Shown piece by piece: positions 49,554-58,591 of a stretch of 64,000 bases of DNA. Each line of letters starts with the position of its first letter. Within the stretch, counting starts at the first letter, position 1. Origin of the DNA: CAZAMI01 sp964627805 (GTDB lineage Archaea > Thermoproteota > Thermoprotei_A > Sulfolobales > NBVN01); assembly GCA_964627805.1 (NCBI GenBank), contig CAZVLA010000051.1, forward strand, positions 28,715-92,714. Reading direction: 5' to 3'. The notes under the pieces were generated by a model. It worked only from the letters and a program-made list of their open reading frames with translations, was not told where the DNA came from and ran no database searches. Made by a program: the position numbers and the translations under genes.

Positions 49554-50543
49554 CTACTTAATTCTTACAAGCTCTCCATTCTTGGCTGAGGCGTATATGG
49601 CATGTATTACCTTGTGTATATGTACACCGTCTTCTTCATTAGTTAATGGTCTATCTCCCCTCTCTACACAGTCTATGAAGTGCTTAAGTTGCCTCACGTA
49701 CATCTCCTCAATAGGTTCTTTGAAGCTCCCCTCAGTAATTACTGCACCACCTAACTTACTTACCCTGTACTCACCACCTAAGTAACCTTCACACGTTACT
49801 GTTCCGTAACGTGCCTGCAGACCCCATTTCCTCCATCTGTGGGTAGCGCTCCATGAGTGTATAATTGATGATGCCGCGCCCTCCTCATGCTTCATGGTTA
49901 TCAGTGCGTTGTCCTCTATCATCACGTCCTCCCTGACCCTCCACGTCTTTGCGTAGACCTCCGTCACCTTACCTGCGTACCAGTACATGACGTATATCAC
50001 GTGGATAGTGTTTTCATTAACCATACCACCGGATAACTTAGGATCCCTAATCCAGCTAGTTGGCGGTACCTTACCTAAGGCTATATGCCACTGAGTAATC
50101 ACATCCCCTAACTCACTATCTAAGTACTTCTTAACGAGTCTGTAAAGGCCGTGATACCTCAGACTGAAGGCGACCATCACCCTCCCTGAGGCGTGCTTAG
50201 CTATCTCCTCAGCATCCTGAAGCGTCACGCCCATAGGCTTCTCAACTAGTACGTAGAGTCCTCTCCTCAGCGCCTCAATAGCCTGCTTCCTATGAAGGTG
50301 CGGTGGGGTAGCTATTACTACGGCGTCGAGGTCAGTATTATTCAGCATCTCCACGTAGTCCCTAAATAAGTACTTAACACCTAAGGACCTAGCCCTCCTA
50401 AGGGCCTCCTCCCTAACATCGCAAGCCGCTACTACCTCAGCTACTTCCTTAAGCCTCCCGTCAGTAGTTAGTAGTTTTAAGTGGAGCCCACCCATAGACC
50501 CGATACCTACTAGTCCTACCCTCACCTTACCCAATGCACCCAC
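49554..50543 (-). CDS. Gfo/Idh/MocA-family sugar oxidoreductase
   Basis: A 329-residue NAD(P)-dependent dehydrogenase. The N-terminal Rossmann fold shows VGLVGIGSMGGLHLKLL and VIATPPHLHRKQAIEALRRGLYVLVEKPMG, containing the Glu-Lys-Pro catalytic Lys. The C-terminal sheet domain is typical (SGGMVNENTIHVIYVMYWY). It is the last gene of a five-gene operon led by the GlmS homologue. Together with the upstream isomerase it suggests oxidation or epimerisation of a free sugar or inositol-like compound. GTG 50543 or TTG 50534 may be the start. Confidence 0.88.
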   Translation of the reverse strand: MGALGKVRVGLVGIGSMGGLHLKLLTTDGRLKEVAEVVAACDVREEALRRARSLGVKYLFRDYVEMLNNTDLDAVVIATPPHLHRKQAIEALRRGLYVLVEKPMGVTLQDAEEIAKHASGRVMVAFSLRYHGLYRLVKKYLDSELGDVITQWHIALGKVPPTSWIRDPKLSGGMVNENTIHVIYVMYWYAGKVTEVYAKTWRVREDVMIEDNALITMKHEEGAASSIIHSWSATHRWRKWGLQARYGTVTCEGYLGGEYRVSKLGGAVITEGSFKEPIEEMYVRQLKHFIDCVERGDRPLTNEEDGVHIHKVIHAIYASAKNGELVRIK

Positions 50544-50545
50544 CC

Positions 50546-51352
50546 CTACATGAGTGATTCCCTAACGAACTTAGCAGTATCCACTAAGTACTTGTAAGGC
50601 TCCTCCTCCGGACCCCAAGGGAGTTCAGCGACTAGCCAGCCATTATAGCCTACCTCATCTAGTGCTGACTTAACTGCACTCCAGTTAACGCTACCTAGCC
50701 CCGGTGGGGTGAACTTCAGTTCGTCAATACTGAAGTCCTTCACATGTACCTGCACTAGCCAGTCCTTTAGAGACCTTATCCAGTGCTCCGGTAGTGAGTG
50801 AGGTAATGTATTACCTACATCGAAGTAGAGCTTAACGTTGTCCTCCCCAACCTCCTCTAATAACCTCCTAAAGTCTAGTGGGCTTGGGAAGAGCCTATTC
50901 CAAACAGGCTCAATCCCCACATAAACGCCGTACTCCCTAGCTACTCTAGACGCCTCCTTTAATGCCTTAGCTACTCTGATGAAGTGCTCCTCATAAGGTA
51001 TGTCCGAAACCGCAACACCCGGAACCACAAGTATTATCGAGGCCCCCACAACCGACGCTACCTCACACTCAACCCTAACAACCTCGAGGGCCTTCTCGGG
51101 CTCAACAACCATATTCCTCAACCAGAACAGCCCCGAAGCAATACTAGGGAGTTCAAGACCTAATGAGGACGCCTCCTCCCTTAAGGCTCCCCACTTACTC
51201 CGTAACTCACTTAAGGACAGTCTTAGGTCGGAGTCATCAACGGCTAACTCGGCACCTTCGTAGCCTAGCTCAGCTACCTTACGTAAGAACTTAATGGGGT
51301 CCCTCAACCTCCTTGGTATGGACCATATATTAGCTCCTAACCTACGCACCAC
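50546..51352 (-). CDS. Sugar phosphate isomerase/epimerase-like TIM barrel
   Basis: A 268-residue protein of the xylose-isomerase-like/AP endonuclease 2 superfamily (IolE/IolH/Hyi type). Key segments are ELGYEGAELAVDDSD (first strands), YVGIEPVWNRLFPSP (metal-binding Glu), NVKLYFDVGNTLPH (Asp) and VQVHVKDFS (His-x-Lys-Asp). Members isomerise or epimerise keto-sugars. It lies between the GHL-type gene (11-base overlap) and the oxidoreductase (2-base gap), a common pair in sugar or inositol degradation. The substrate is not known. Confidence 0.87.
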   Translation of the reverse strand: MVRRLGANIWSIPRRLRDPIKFLRKVAELGYEGAELAVDDSDLRLSLSELRSKWGALREEASSLGLELPSIASGLFWLRNMVVEPEKALEVVRVECEVASVVGASIILVVPGVAVSDIPYEEHFIRVAKALKEASRVAREYGVYVGIEPVWNRLFPSPLDFRRLLEEVGEDNVKLYFDVGNTLPHSLPEHWIRSLKDWLVQVHVKDFSIDELKFTPPGLGSVNWSAVKSALDEVGYNGWLVAELPWGPEEEPYKYLVDTAKFVRESLM

Positions 51353-52580
51353 GGTCTACACACCCCGACAAAAGCTTAGGGAAGAGCCTCAGTAGGGGCT
51401 TAGGGCACCACCCGAAGGAGTAGAGGTAAGCACCGTCAGCTCCGGAGGATGTAGCTAAGCCTATGTCCCTCCTTAGGTCAGCCTCAGTAGTTGGGGGCCA
51501 CCCAGCAACACCGACTACTACATCCGTACTTGAGGGGAGTAAGTCCCTAGCTAGGGATACCTCAAACGGTATCCTAGCTGGTGATTGGTTAAAGGGTGCA
51601 GTGTACATCATTAACTTAACCCTCCTTAAGTAAGGGGCTAGAAGGCGGTAGTCCTGCCCTAACAACCAACTACTAGATGGTGGGTAGAGATCAGCTGAGA
51701 GCTCAGTCTTGGGTGAGTATGTCTTAATTACGTCCCTAACGATACTGACGACCTCAGCAATTCTCCTAGCTCTAAACTCAAGCCACTCACTAATGACGCT
51801 ATCCCTAACCACTCTCCAAGCTAGGTCGTAGTAAGTTGAGGATAGGTAGTCGGTGTCGTAGCTAAATACCGGTACCTTGTTAATTAAGTCCCTAACCCAC
51901 TCACCAATTCTCTTAAGGGAATTAATGACAGCATCCGGATCAATCCCCTCCTCCCTCATCCCCTCCCTACAGTACCTGCAGAAGCACGTAAGCATGGAGA
52001 ACGAAGCATGAGGTGGGGCGTGCGTTACTGGTGGTTTAGGGTACCTAACATAGTCTAGCTCAACCTCATCTAACTCGTACTTAGTGATTAGATCCTCAAT
52101 CATTACCTTAATGAAGGACCTTACGTAGGGATTTGAAGGACACATAAAGAACCTCTTGTAGTCCCCAAGCGAACCCCAAGCATCAATAGCTGCTAGAGAC
52201 GGATCCTCCCTAACAGCCTTATCGAACCTAAGTAGCGGTACCCAAGCAACCGCCTTAACACCTAATGACCTACAAGCCCCCACGAACTCCCTAAGTACTG
52301 AAATCCTGACCTCCCTCGACGGTGTAGGTACTAATGCCTTGGGTAGGTTCCTAAACCTCTCCTCACTAACTTCCCAGTAGAAGGGGCTCTCCTCACTTAA
52401 GTAAGTCAGTCGGTTAGGGTTACTGAATAGTATGTTAGGTCCTGGCCAGCACTGCCTTTCCTCGACATACCTAACACACATACTTACGTGGCTATACCCT
52501 AAGGACCTAAGTGAATCCACTAGGGCCTCAGGACCTACGTCAGCTACGTCCCATGGGTGGGCCCATATACCTACTATCAG
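51342..52580 (-). CDS. GHL-type putative glycosidase TIM barrel, probable CTG start
   Basis: A protein of about 412 residues. The strand motif KYELDEVELDYVRYPKPP is the GHL10/COG1649-like putative acid/base region. A Cys set (TCFCRYCREG) may bind metal or stabilise the fold. The first standard start, GTG 52520, gives 392 residues. The frame is open upstream and adds a sensible first strand (IVGIWAHPWDV). No ATG, GTG or TTG exists there, but CTG 52580 overlaps the upstream stop as CTGA behind GGGGTGGTGAG. I annotate from CTG. There is no signal peptide, so it acts inside the cell, probably on an imported saccharide; it is paired with the stalked exported homologue downstream. Confidence 0.68.
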   Translation of the reverse strand: MIVGIWAHPWDVADVGPEALVDSLRSLGYSHVSMCVRYVEERQCWPGPNILFSNPNRLTYLSEESPFYWEVSEERFRNLPKALVPTPSREVRISVLREFVGACRSLGVKAVAWVPLLRFDKAVREDPSLAAIDAWGSLGDYKRFFMCPSNPYVRSFIKVMIEDLITKYELDEVELDYVRYPKPPVTHAPPHASFSMLTCFCRYCREGMREEGIDPDAVINSLKRIGEWVRDLINKVPVFSYDTDYLSSTYYDLAWRVVRDSVISEWLEFRARRIAEVVSIVRDVIKTYSPKTELSADLYPPSSSWLLGQDYRLLAPYLRRVKLMMYTAPFNQSPARIPFEVSLARDLLPSSTDVVVGVAGWPPTTEADLRRDIGLATSSGADGAYLYSFGWCPKPLLRLFPKLLSGCVDRGA

Positions 52581-53872
52581 CTCTCACCACCCCTAACTAA
52601 CTCAATTAGTAACTCCCTAAGTCTCGAGTACTCACATTCATCTATTAGGGAGACTATCTCCTCATAGCTAAGCCCACCCACTCCGGGATACGGTACGTAA
52701 CCTACGTAACCATCGGCATACCCCACGACTATGGAGGGTCTTTTAGAGGCTCTCTTCACGTCCAGCTGATACTCAACGAAGAGTTCACCGGGGAATGTTA
52801 CGATGGTTAAATCACCTAATCTAACTAGTTTTAACCTAGTCTTGAGGGACCTAACCCCCTTAAGTATTGAGTTCCTCCTCCTAGCTATCCTAACGGCGTA
52901 TATATCGCTCTCGAGCGCTCTCAAGATTGGTGGTGGGGCGTTTAGGTTCTTAGCCTTAACTAACTTAAGCCTCAACTCCTCCTCAAGCCTATCAAGGTAG
53001 GACTCGTCTAGGGGAGGCTTAAGCTTTAGTTGAGTCTCGATCACCTTAACCTCAATCCCTCCCTTAACTACGTACCCACCCTTTAGGATAGCCCGCATAG
53101 CTCCTTCACTAATGAGTGAAGCAAGTAGCTTTGCCTCCTCGAAGTCTTGCTTATTCCTCGAGAACCTAGTACTTACGTTGCCAGCAGCTCCATTAAGGTA
53201 TAGTACATCAACACCTAAAGACTCCTCAACATACCTTACCGCTAAGCCAGCTAAGTCCCCCGAGTAAAGGAGGTTATCCGGTCCTAAGACCGTGGGGTGG
53301 CAGGCGTAATTCATTACTACGGAGGAACCCCCTCCTAGGTACTTAATAGTGATTACCGTGAGTTCCTTATCGACTGCACCACCATTAACTACCCTATTGG
53401 TAGCTACGCCAGGGACCTCATCAGTAGATACCCTCACTTCCTCAGCCCTTAATGACCTCTCGAAAGCAGTTACTACTGCGTTATTTACCTTAAGTATCAC
53501 CTCCCTTAAGTAACTCCTAATAATGCCCTCATCCTCCCTACTGAGTTCCTTAGTACTCCAAAGACCTAAACTAACTTCAGGTCCGCTGTGGGTGTGCGTA
53601 GCAGCTACAATTACGTTGTCGGTTTTAATGCCTAGGTTCCTAGCGACTGCATTAGCTATGCCCTCCCTTAAACCCTCATCAATCCTTATTAAGTCAAGTG
53701 ATACGATGATTACCTCCTCATAACCGTCACTTAAGTAGAGTACCCTAGCACTTAGTGGGTCATGGGCCCCTAAAGCCGGTTCCTTCCTGTTTATGTAGCC
53801 GGCCATAGGCATTCCAGGCTCTGGAGTTATGTCTACCTTAGCGAAGCCAACCTCCACTCTTGACTCACTCAA
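52577..53872 (-). CDS. Neutral/alkaline ceramidase-like metallohydrolase
   Basis: A 431-residue protein matching the N-terminal catalytic domain of the neutral ceramidase family (PF04734). VGFAKVDITPEPGMPMAGY is the family's opening, and VIVAATHTHSGPEVSLGLW carries the zinc-binding His pair. NYACHPTVLGPDNLLYSGDLAG and YLNGAAGNVSTRF are further conserved stretches. Bacterial and archaeal members often lie in sugar operons and may hydrolyse amide bonds in other substrates. Within this operon an N-acyl amino-sugar or glycoconjugate amidase is a fair guess. It sits 15 bases downstream of the GlmS homologue. Confidence 0.82.
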   Translation of the reverse strand: MSESRVEVGFAKVDITPEPGMPMAGYINRKEPALGAHDPLSARVLYLSDGYEEVIIVSLDLIRIDEGLREGIANAVARNLGIKTDNVIVAATHTHSGPEVSLGLWSTKELSREDEGIIRSYLREVILKVNNAVVTAFERSLRAEEVRVSTDEVPGVATNRVVNGGAVDKELTVITIKYLGGGSSVVMNYACHPTVLGPDNLLYSGDLAGLAVRYVEESLGVDVLYLNGAAGNVSTRFSRNKQDFEEAKLLASLISEGAMRAILKGGYVVKGGIEVKVIETQLKLKPPLDESYLDRLEEELRLKLVKAKNLNAPPPILRALESDIYAVRIARRRNSILKGVRSLKTRLKLVRLGDLTIVTFPGELFVEYQLDVKRASKRPSIVVGYADGYVGYVPYPGVGGLSYEEIVSLIDECEYSRLRELLIELVRGGES

Positions 53873-53887
53873 TAAGTAGCACCTCCC

Positions 53888-55711
53888 TCAAATCACTGCC
53901 TTCACGAGTTTCTTCGGCTTGTCTATAGGGCATCCCCTCAGCACTCCTAAGTGATAAGCAAGTAGTTGCAGAGGTACTGAATTAGTTATTGGTGTTAAGT
54001 GCTTAGGTGCTGAGGGTGTCGGTACCTTACTCACGGGTTCCTCAATCAATGTAAGGGAGTCCTCACTACCTACAACAACTACCGTCGCTCCCCTCTCGTA
54101 GGCGTCCTTTATGAGTGGGTAAGTAGCGGTAGCTGCCCCGGGCTCTGCAGGTACTATGAAGGTCGTTAGGAATCCCTGATCCACGAGCGTTATGGGTCCA
54201 TGCCTAAACTCACCTGCTTCAACACCCTCAGCGTGGAAGTAAGCTGCCTCCTTAAGCTTCAACGCACCCTCTAAGGCTAGAGGGTAGTTTATTCCTCTAG
54301 ACACTACGTAACCGCTTACTGACCCCTTAACAACCTTCTCAGCAGCTTCCTTAGATGCTTTATCCATCCTACTTAGCCACTCCTTAATCATCATACCTAC
54401 TTCCTTAACCGTACGTAACTTCTCAGCCACCTCACCCCTCCTTAGCTTACCCAAGTACTTAGCGGTCTCTAGAGCTACTACGTATAAGGAGGTTAGGGTA
54501 GCTGAGAATGTCTTGGTAGCTGGTATGCTTATCTCGGGTCCAGCACCTATCGGTAGGTAGAGACTCGATAGCTTAGCTAGTCTAGAGTCTATGTTATTAG
54601 TGAAGGAGAGTATAGTAGCGCCTCTAAGCTTAGCTTCGTAAACAGCCCTAATCACGTCGCCAGTCTCACCTGATTGTGATATAGCTATGACTACCGTACC
54701 CGGCGCTACATTATCTACGTGGTAAAGCGGGAACTCAGCGGCGCTAAGGACTACTGAACTAACCCCAGCTAACTCAGCTAGGTAGTAACTACCTACCATC
54801 CCAGCATGTAGGCTTGACCCATTAGCTATTACGTACACCTGCTTAGCGTTAGCTATTAACTTAGCTGCTAACTCCCTATACCTCTCCTGAATAACTAGGG
54901 AAGCCTTGATTACTGCGTTGGGTACTTCGTAAATCTCCTTCAGCATGAAGTGAGGGTAGCCGTCCTTATCTATGAGTTCATCCGGGATATGCAACTCCTT
55001 AGGTACTAACTTAACCTCCTCGAGAGTACCTAAGTAAATAAATGATACTTCCCCATCCTTAACGACAGTCAATATGCCTTCTGGAACCTCAAAGTACTTA
55101 CTTACGAAGCCCTTAAGAGCTGATTTTGTTGAGGAAACGTAGGTACATTCACCATCACTACCTACGTAGAGTGACTGAAGCTTAGAGTATGTAATTACTA
55201 GTGCCTCACTCTTAAATAAAGCAGCTACGGAGAATACACCCTCTAACCTACGTACGGCTTCCCTGAAAGCTCTTAAGGGACTTAACCCACTCATTAAACA
55301 ATCCTCTATTAAGTGAGCAACGACCTCGAAGTCACACCTAGACTTAAGGTTATGTCCCTTAACTACTAACTCATCTCTTAACTCCTCATAATTAGCTATT
55401 ACCCCATCCCCCGCAACAGCTACGCTCCCACCGCAGTCGGTGTGTGGGTGGGCATTCTCATGGTGGGGCCTACCGTGGGTTGAGAATCTAGTATGTCCTA
55501 GGCAGGTCCTACCCCTTAATCCCTCAATACCTAACGCCTTAACTACCTCATCGACATCCCCCCTATCTTTCCTAATAATTAACTCACCATCAGTAACCAC
55601 GGCAAATCCCGTGCAGTCGCAACCCCTATGCCTAAGCCTCCTTAAGCCAGTAATTACGTCCCTAACCACGTCATCCCTAGATTTTGAGGAAGCAATGAAA
55701 ATACCTCCCAT
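53888..55711 (-). CDS. GlmS homologue with inactive glutaminase domain
   Basis: A 607-residue protein aligned end to end with glutamine-fructose-6-phosphate aminotransferase. The glutaminase nucleophile Cys2 is missing: the start reads MGGIFIAS instead of MCGIFG. The oxyanion Asn-Gly is Asp102-Gly103 (AGDGVIANYEEL). Other parts of the domain remain (HTRFSTHGRPHHENAHPH, Asp127). The isomerase half looks intact: SQSGETGDVIRA, LKLKEAAYFHAEGVEAGEFRHGP (catalytic Glu and His) and the C-terminal KPKKLVKAV with the catalytic Lys. It leads a catabolic operon, so it may deaminate GlcN-6-P to Fru-6-P, like archaeal GlmD, or use free ammonia for synthesis. No upstream start restores the Cys. Confidence 0.9.
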   Translation of the reverse strand: MGGIFIASSKSRDDVVRDVITGLRRLRHRGCDCTGFAVVTDGELIIRKDRGDVDEVVKALGIEGLRGRTCLGHTRFSTHGRPHHENAHPHTDCGGSVAVAGDGVIANYEELRDELVVKGHNLKSRCDFEVVAHLIEDCLMSGLSPLRAFREAVRRLEGVFSVAALFKSEALVITYSKLQSLYVGSDGECTYVSSTKSALKGFVSKYFEVPEGILTVVKDGEVSFIYLGTLEEVKLVPKELHIPDELIDKDGYPHFMLKEIYEVPNAVIKASLVIQERYRELAAKLIANAKQVYVIANGSSLHAGMVGSYYLAELAGVSSVVLSAAEFPLYHVDNVAPGTVVIAISQSGETGDVIRAVYEAKLRGATILSFTNNIDSRLAKLSSLYLPIGAGPEISIPATKTFSATLTSLYVVALETAKYLGKLRRGEVAEKLRTVKEVGMMIKEWLSRMDKASKEAAEKVVKGSVSGYVVSRGINYPLALEGALKLKEAAYFHAEGVEAGEFRHGPITLVDQGFLTTFIVPAEPGAATATYPLIKDAYERGATVVVVGSEDSLTLIEEPVSKVPTPSAPKHLTPITNSVPLQLLAYHLGVLRGCPIDKPKKLVKAVI

Positions 55712-55756
55712 ACCGCCACCACCAGTTGCTGGTCATGTTTCTTTGACATAGACATG

Positions 55757-55768
55757 ATTTAAGCAATC
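55757..55768 (-). promoter_or_regulatory. TATA-like promoter of the GlmS-homologue operon
   Basis: The minus strand reads TGCTTAAATCAT about 46-57 bases before the ATG at 55711. The leader would be about 25 bases and ends in a GGTGGTGGCGG site. Confidence 0.45.
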
Positions 55769-55842
55769 CCTAACAAAACTACTTCGTAGGTTAGTAACCT
55801 TAGTAACAGCACCGTTTTTACTTTCTAAGTATAGGTACTAGG

Positions 55843-57078
55843 GTGCACTACTTGAGTAAGTCAGTAATTACTTATGGTGCCCTCCACTACCTACCACCTA
55901 CTGAGGAGCTGATTACTCAAGTATGTAGCTACTTAGGCTCGTTAGGGGCCTCAGTTAAGGTTGCTTATAGGAGTGTTGAGGGTAGGAGTACGTACTTATT
56001 GAGGGTAGGTAGTGGGGGGCTTAGGGTACTGATACTATCTGGTATACACGGTAATGAACCAGCCCCGGTCTCCGCTTCACTAGCCCTAACTTACTCTTTA
56101 GTAACTCTAGAAAACCCTAATCCGTACTTCGACCTAAGGCAATTAATTAAAGAATTAACTATCTACGTACTAACGCCCGTTAACCCTGACGGCTTGAGGA
56201 GTTACTTAAGTAGCGGTTCGTGGGACTCACCTAGCTGGGTAAACACGTATGAGGAGGGGAGAGTAAACGCTAACTACGTAGACTTAAATAGGGACTGGGT
56301 ACTCCTCACCCAGCCTGAGACCTTAAACGCTCATAGGGTTATTGAAGAGGTGAATCCCCACCTCATCCTTGACCTACACGAGTTCCACGCTAGAGGGGGG
56401 TCACCGCCTAGGTGGAGCTACGAGACTGAGGGGTTCATGATATCACTTAGTGACGCACCTTATGGGTGGGTTGATGATTTAGTTCGTTCCGTTAGTCATG
56501 AATTAATGATTGATGTAGCTAAGTACTTAGGGAGCGTCTTCAGTAATTGGCGTATTAAGGTAAGGCACTTCCTAGGTGGTGTTGAAGGTCAAGAGGATAT
56601 CGTGTGGGTACCCCCTAACTACCTAGGTACTCACGTAGCGATTGAGGGTAGGCCTAAGCTACTCATCGAGACTTGGGGTGTGGGTCTTGGGAAGTACCTT
56701 TACTCGGATAGAGTAGCTATACATACTCATGCATGTCTCGAAGCACTGACTTATTTAGTTATTAATGGACGTAAGTTCATAGATGCTATTAAGCATCACG
56801 TGGAGGATGACCTAAGTAGGTACGGGGTTAGATGTAAGTACGTAGTAAGGGGGGTTGAGGTAGGTAGGGTGGTGAAGGTACTTAAGGAGCACGGCATTGA
56901 GGTGATTCACGAAGGTGATGAAGCGGTTATTGAGTTGCCTCAGCATAGAGGGAGGAATAGATTAGCTATGATACTCCTAGACCGTGAGTGCAGGTTCAAT
57001 ACTGAGTTAAGGAGGAGGTTTAGGGGTCCCTACACACTAGATAGGTTACTTAATGTTGAGGTTAGCGTGAGGAAGTAA
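55843..57078 (+). CDS. M14-family zinc carboxypeptidase/amidohydrolase
   Basis: A 411-residue metallopeptidase-like protein. The zinc ligands His and Glu are in LILSGIHGNEPAPV and the third His in LILDLHEFHARGG. NYVDLNRDW holds the substrate-binding Asn-Arg pair of the family. It lacks a signal peptide. M14 relatives split C-terminal amino acids or N-acyl amino acids (succinylglutamate desuccinylase type). It is divergent from the GlmS-homologue operon with a 130-base spacer, so co-regulation with amino-sugar or peptide-glycan breakdown is possible. GTG 55843 is the start. Confidence 0.85.
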   Translation: MHYLSKSVITYGALHYLPPTEELITQVCSYLGSLGASVKVAYRSVEGRSTYLLRVGSGGLRVLILSGIHGNEPAPVSASLALTYSLVTLENPNPYFDLRQLIKELTIYVLTPVNPDGLRSYLSSGSWDSPSWVNTYEEGRVNANYVDLNRDWVLLTQPETLNAHRVIEEVNPHLILDLHEFHARGGSPPRWSYETEGFMISLSDAPYGWVDDLVRSVSHELMIDVAKYLGSVFSNWRIKVRHFLGGVEGQEDIVWVPPNYLGTHVAIEGRPKLLIETWGVGLGKYLYSDRVAIHTHACLEALTYLVINGRKFIDAIKHHVEDDLSRYGVRCKYVVRGVEVGRVVKVLKEHGIEVIHEGDEAVIELPQHRGRNRLAMILLDRECRFNTELRRRFRGPYTLDRLLNVEVSVRK

Positions 57079-57111
57079 TTAGTATGGACTTAAACCAGTT
57101 AATTAGTGGGA

Positions 57112-58353
57112 TTACCATCTATCAATAACCCATATATATGGTTGGCTATACCTACGTAAGTCCCTACCTAATGCCCTCAAGTCGCTACTTAAGTAGTTAT
57201 CCAGTGGCTTCAATAACCCCTCCCTAACCCCCTCCTCCGGAGTTAAAGCGTTTACCACTAGCTTAATAGTGGTTATTGGGTCAGCCCTATACGTTACCCC
57301 CTTAACCCTCAGCTCTACCTTACCGTCGTTAGTTACGCCAGCTCCTAACTCCCTTAGTACGTTACTTACTAAGTACTTAGATAGCTCCCTAGGCTTGAGT
57401 GCCTTAATCATTAATACTTCCCCGTCGTAAATAGGCTTACATCCCCATGACTTAAGTAGTGAGGCAGTTACGGAGTTTATGGGTGTGTCAATTACTACCT
57501 CATTAATACCCTCCTTAAGTAACGTAGAGATCCCCTTAAGTAATAAGGACGAGCATGACCTGCTATCACGGCATATGACCTCCTTAATAACCGCTCCATT
57601 ACCTCTTAAACTACTTAGTCCTAAGTCACTCCAAGTACTCATTAGTAGGTAAGTAACATCATTACCGCCTAAATCAAGAATCCATCCCCTACCTTCAGCC
57701 TTACCATTAAACCATGTATAGTATGGGTTCCTACGAATAAGCCTTAGCCAGTAGTTCCTTGATCTACGAGTTACGAGTGCTAACTTACTACTTAGGCAGT
57801 AGCTTTCGTACGCCTTGGACACCTCATTAATGTACTCCCTAGTTAATTCATTAATACTTGATTCACTAGGTACTTCAGGTACTCTCAATTTAGTTAATAC
57901 GTACCTACTACATACTAACTTACTGAATCTCCATAGGACCTCGAAGCCTAACCTACGGTATATCCTATACGCTTGAGTCCCTTCACCAGCAAAGAGCGCC
58001 GCTAGTAAGTACCCCCTACCCTCGAGCTCACTTAGTAAGTGCTTGAGTAGGGAGGTAGCTAGTCCCTTACCCCTAAACGATGCCTTAGTACCTACGTTAG
58101 CTATTCCAGCAACCCTAATCACTGAGTCACCAATTACTAACTCCCTAACAACGACCTGAGATACTGACGCTGCTTGATTACCTACGTAGGCAATAGCTAC
58201 TAATCCATTACCTACTCCTTCATCTTCATTCACTATGGTCTCCATAACCTCCGTAGTTAATCCTCTGTACGACCTAAACGCGTCCCTAAGTACGTTAACT
58301 AGGTCGCTTAAGTATTCCCTACCCCCTACTACGAAGTGAGGAGTACCCAACAC
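57112..58353 (-). CDS. GNAT-family acetyltransferase (Eis-like)
   Basis: A 413-residue protein with an N-terminal GNAT domain. VAGIANVGTKASFRGKGLATSLLKHLLSE is the acetyl-CoA-binding motif A (Arg-Gly-x-Gly-x-Ala), and AYRIYRRLGFEVLWRF is motif B. The long C-terminal part resembles the second GNAT-like and SCP2-like domains of Eis-type N-acetyltransferases. It may acetylate an amine-bearing metabolite or protein. It stands alone, convergent with the M14 peptidase gene. The spacer to cDPG synthetase has no further gene. Confidence 0.78.
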   Translation of the reverse strand: MLGTPHFVVGGREYLSDLVNVLRDAFRSYRGLTTEVMETIVNEDEGVGNGLVAIAYVGNQAASVSQVVVRELVIGDSVIRVAGIANVGTKASFRGKGLATSLLKHLLSELEGRGYLLAALFAGEGTQAYRIYRRLGFEVLWRFSKLVCSRYVLTKLRVPEVPSESSINELTREYINEVSKAYESYCLSSKLALVTRRSRNYWLRLIRRNPYYTWFNGKAEGRGWILDLGGNDVTYLLMSTWSDLGLSSLRGNGAVIKEVICRDSRSCSSLLLKGISTLLKEGINEVVIDTPINSVTASLLKSWGCKPIYDGEVLMIKALKPRELSKYLVSNVLRELGAGVTNDGKVELRVKGVTYRADPITTIKLVVNALTPEEGVREGLLKPLDNYLSSDLRALGRDLRRYSQPYIWVIDRW

Positions 58354-58548
58354 TGACGCTCACTAATTCCTCCTACTTAAAATTAGCTAATGAATTACTG
58401 CTTAGTAAGTTACTTAAGGAGGAAGCAACTTAACTTGATTAGGAATTAAGCTTTGGAGATATTTATTAATCAGTTCCGCCATTAGCGTCTTAATGCCTTT
58501 TAATGAGTTACTTTCTGTTCTTGTTGTGTAAGTTACTTACTAAGTGAA

Positions 58549-58559
58549 TGCATATATAC
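58549..58559 (+). promoter_or_regulatory. TATA box of the cDPG synthetase gene
   Basis: TGCATATATAC is a strong archaeal TATA element, about 33-43 bases before ATG 58592, leaving a leader of roughly ten bases. Confidence 0.55.
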
Positions 58560-58591
58560 CCATACCATGAGGGTAGTGCTAGGTGCTTACT

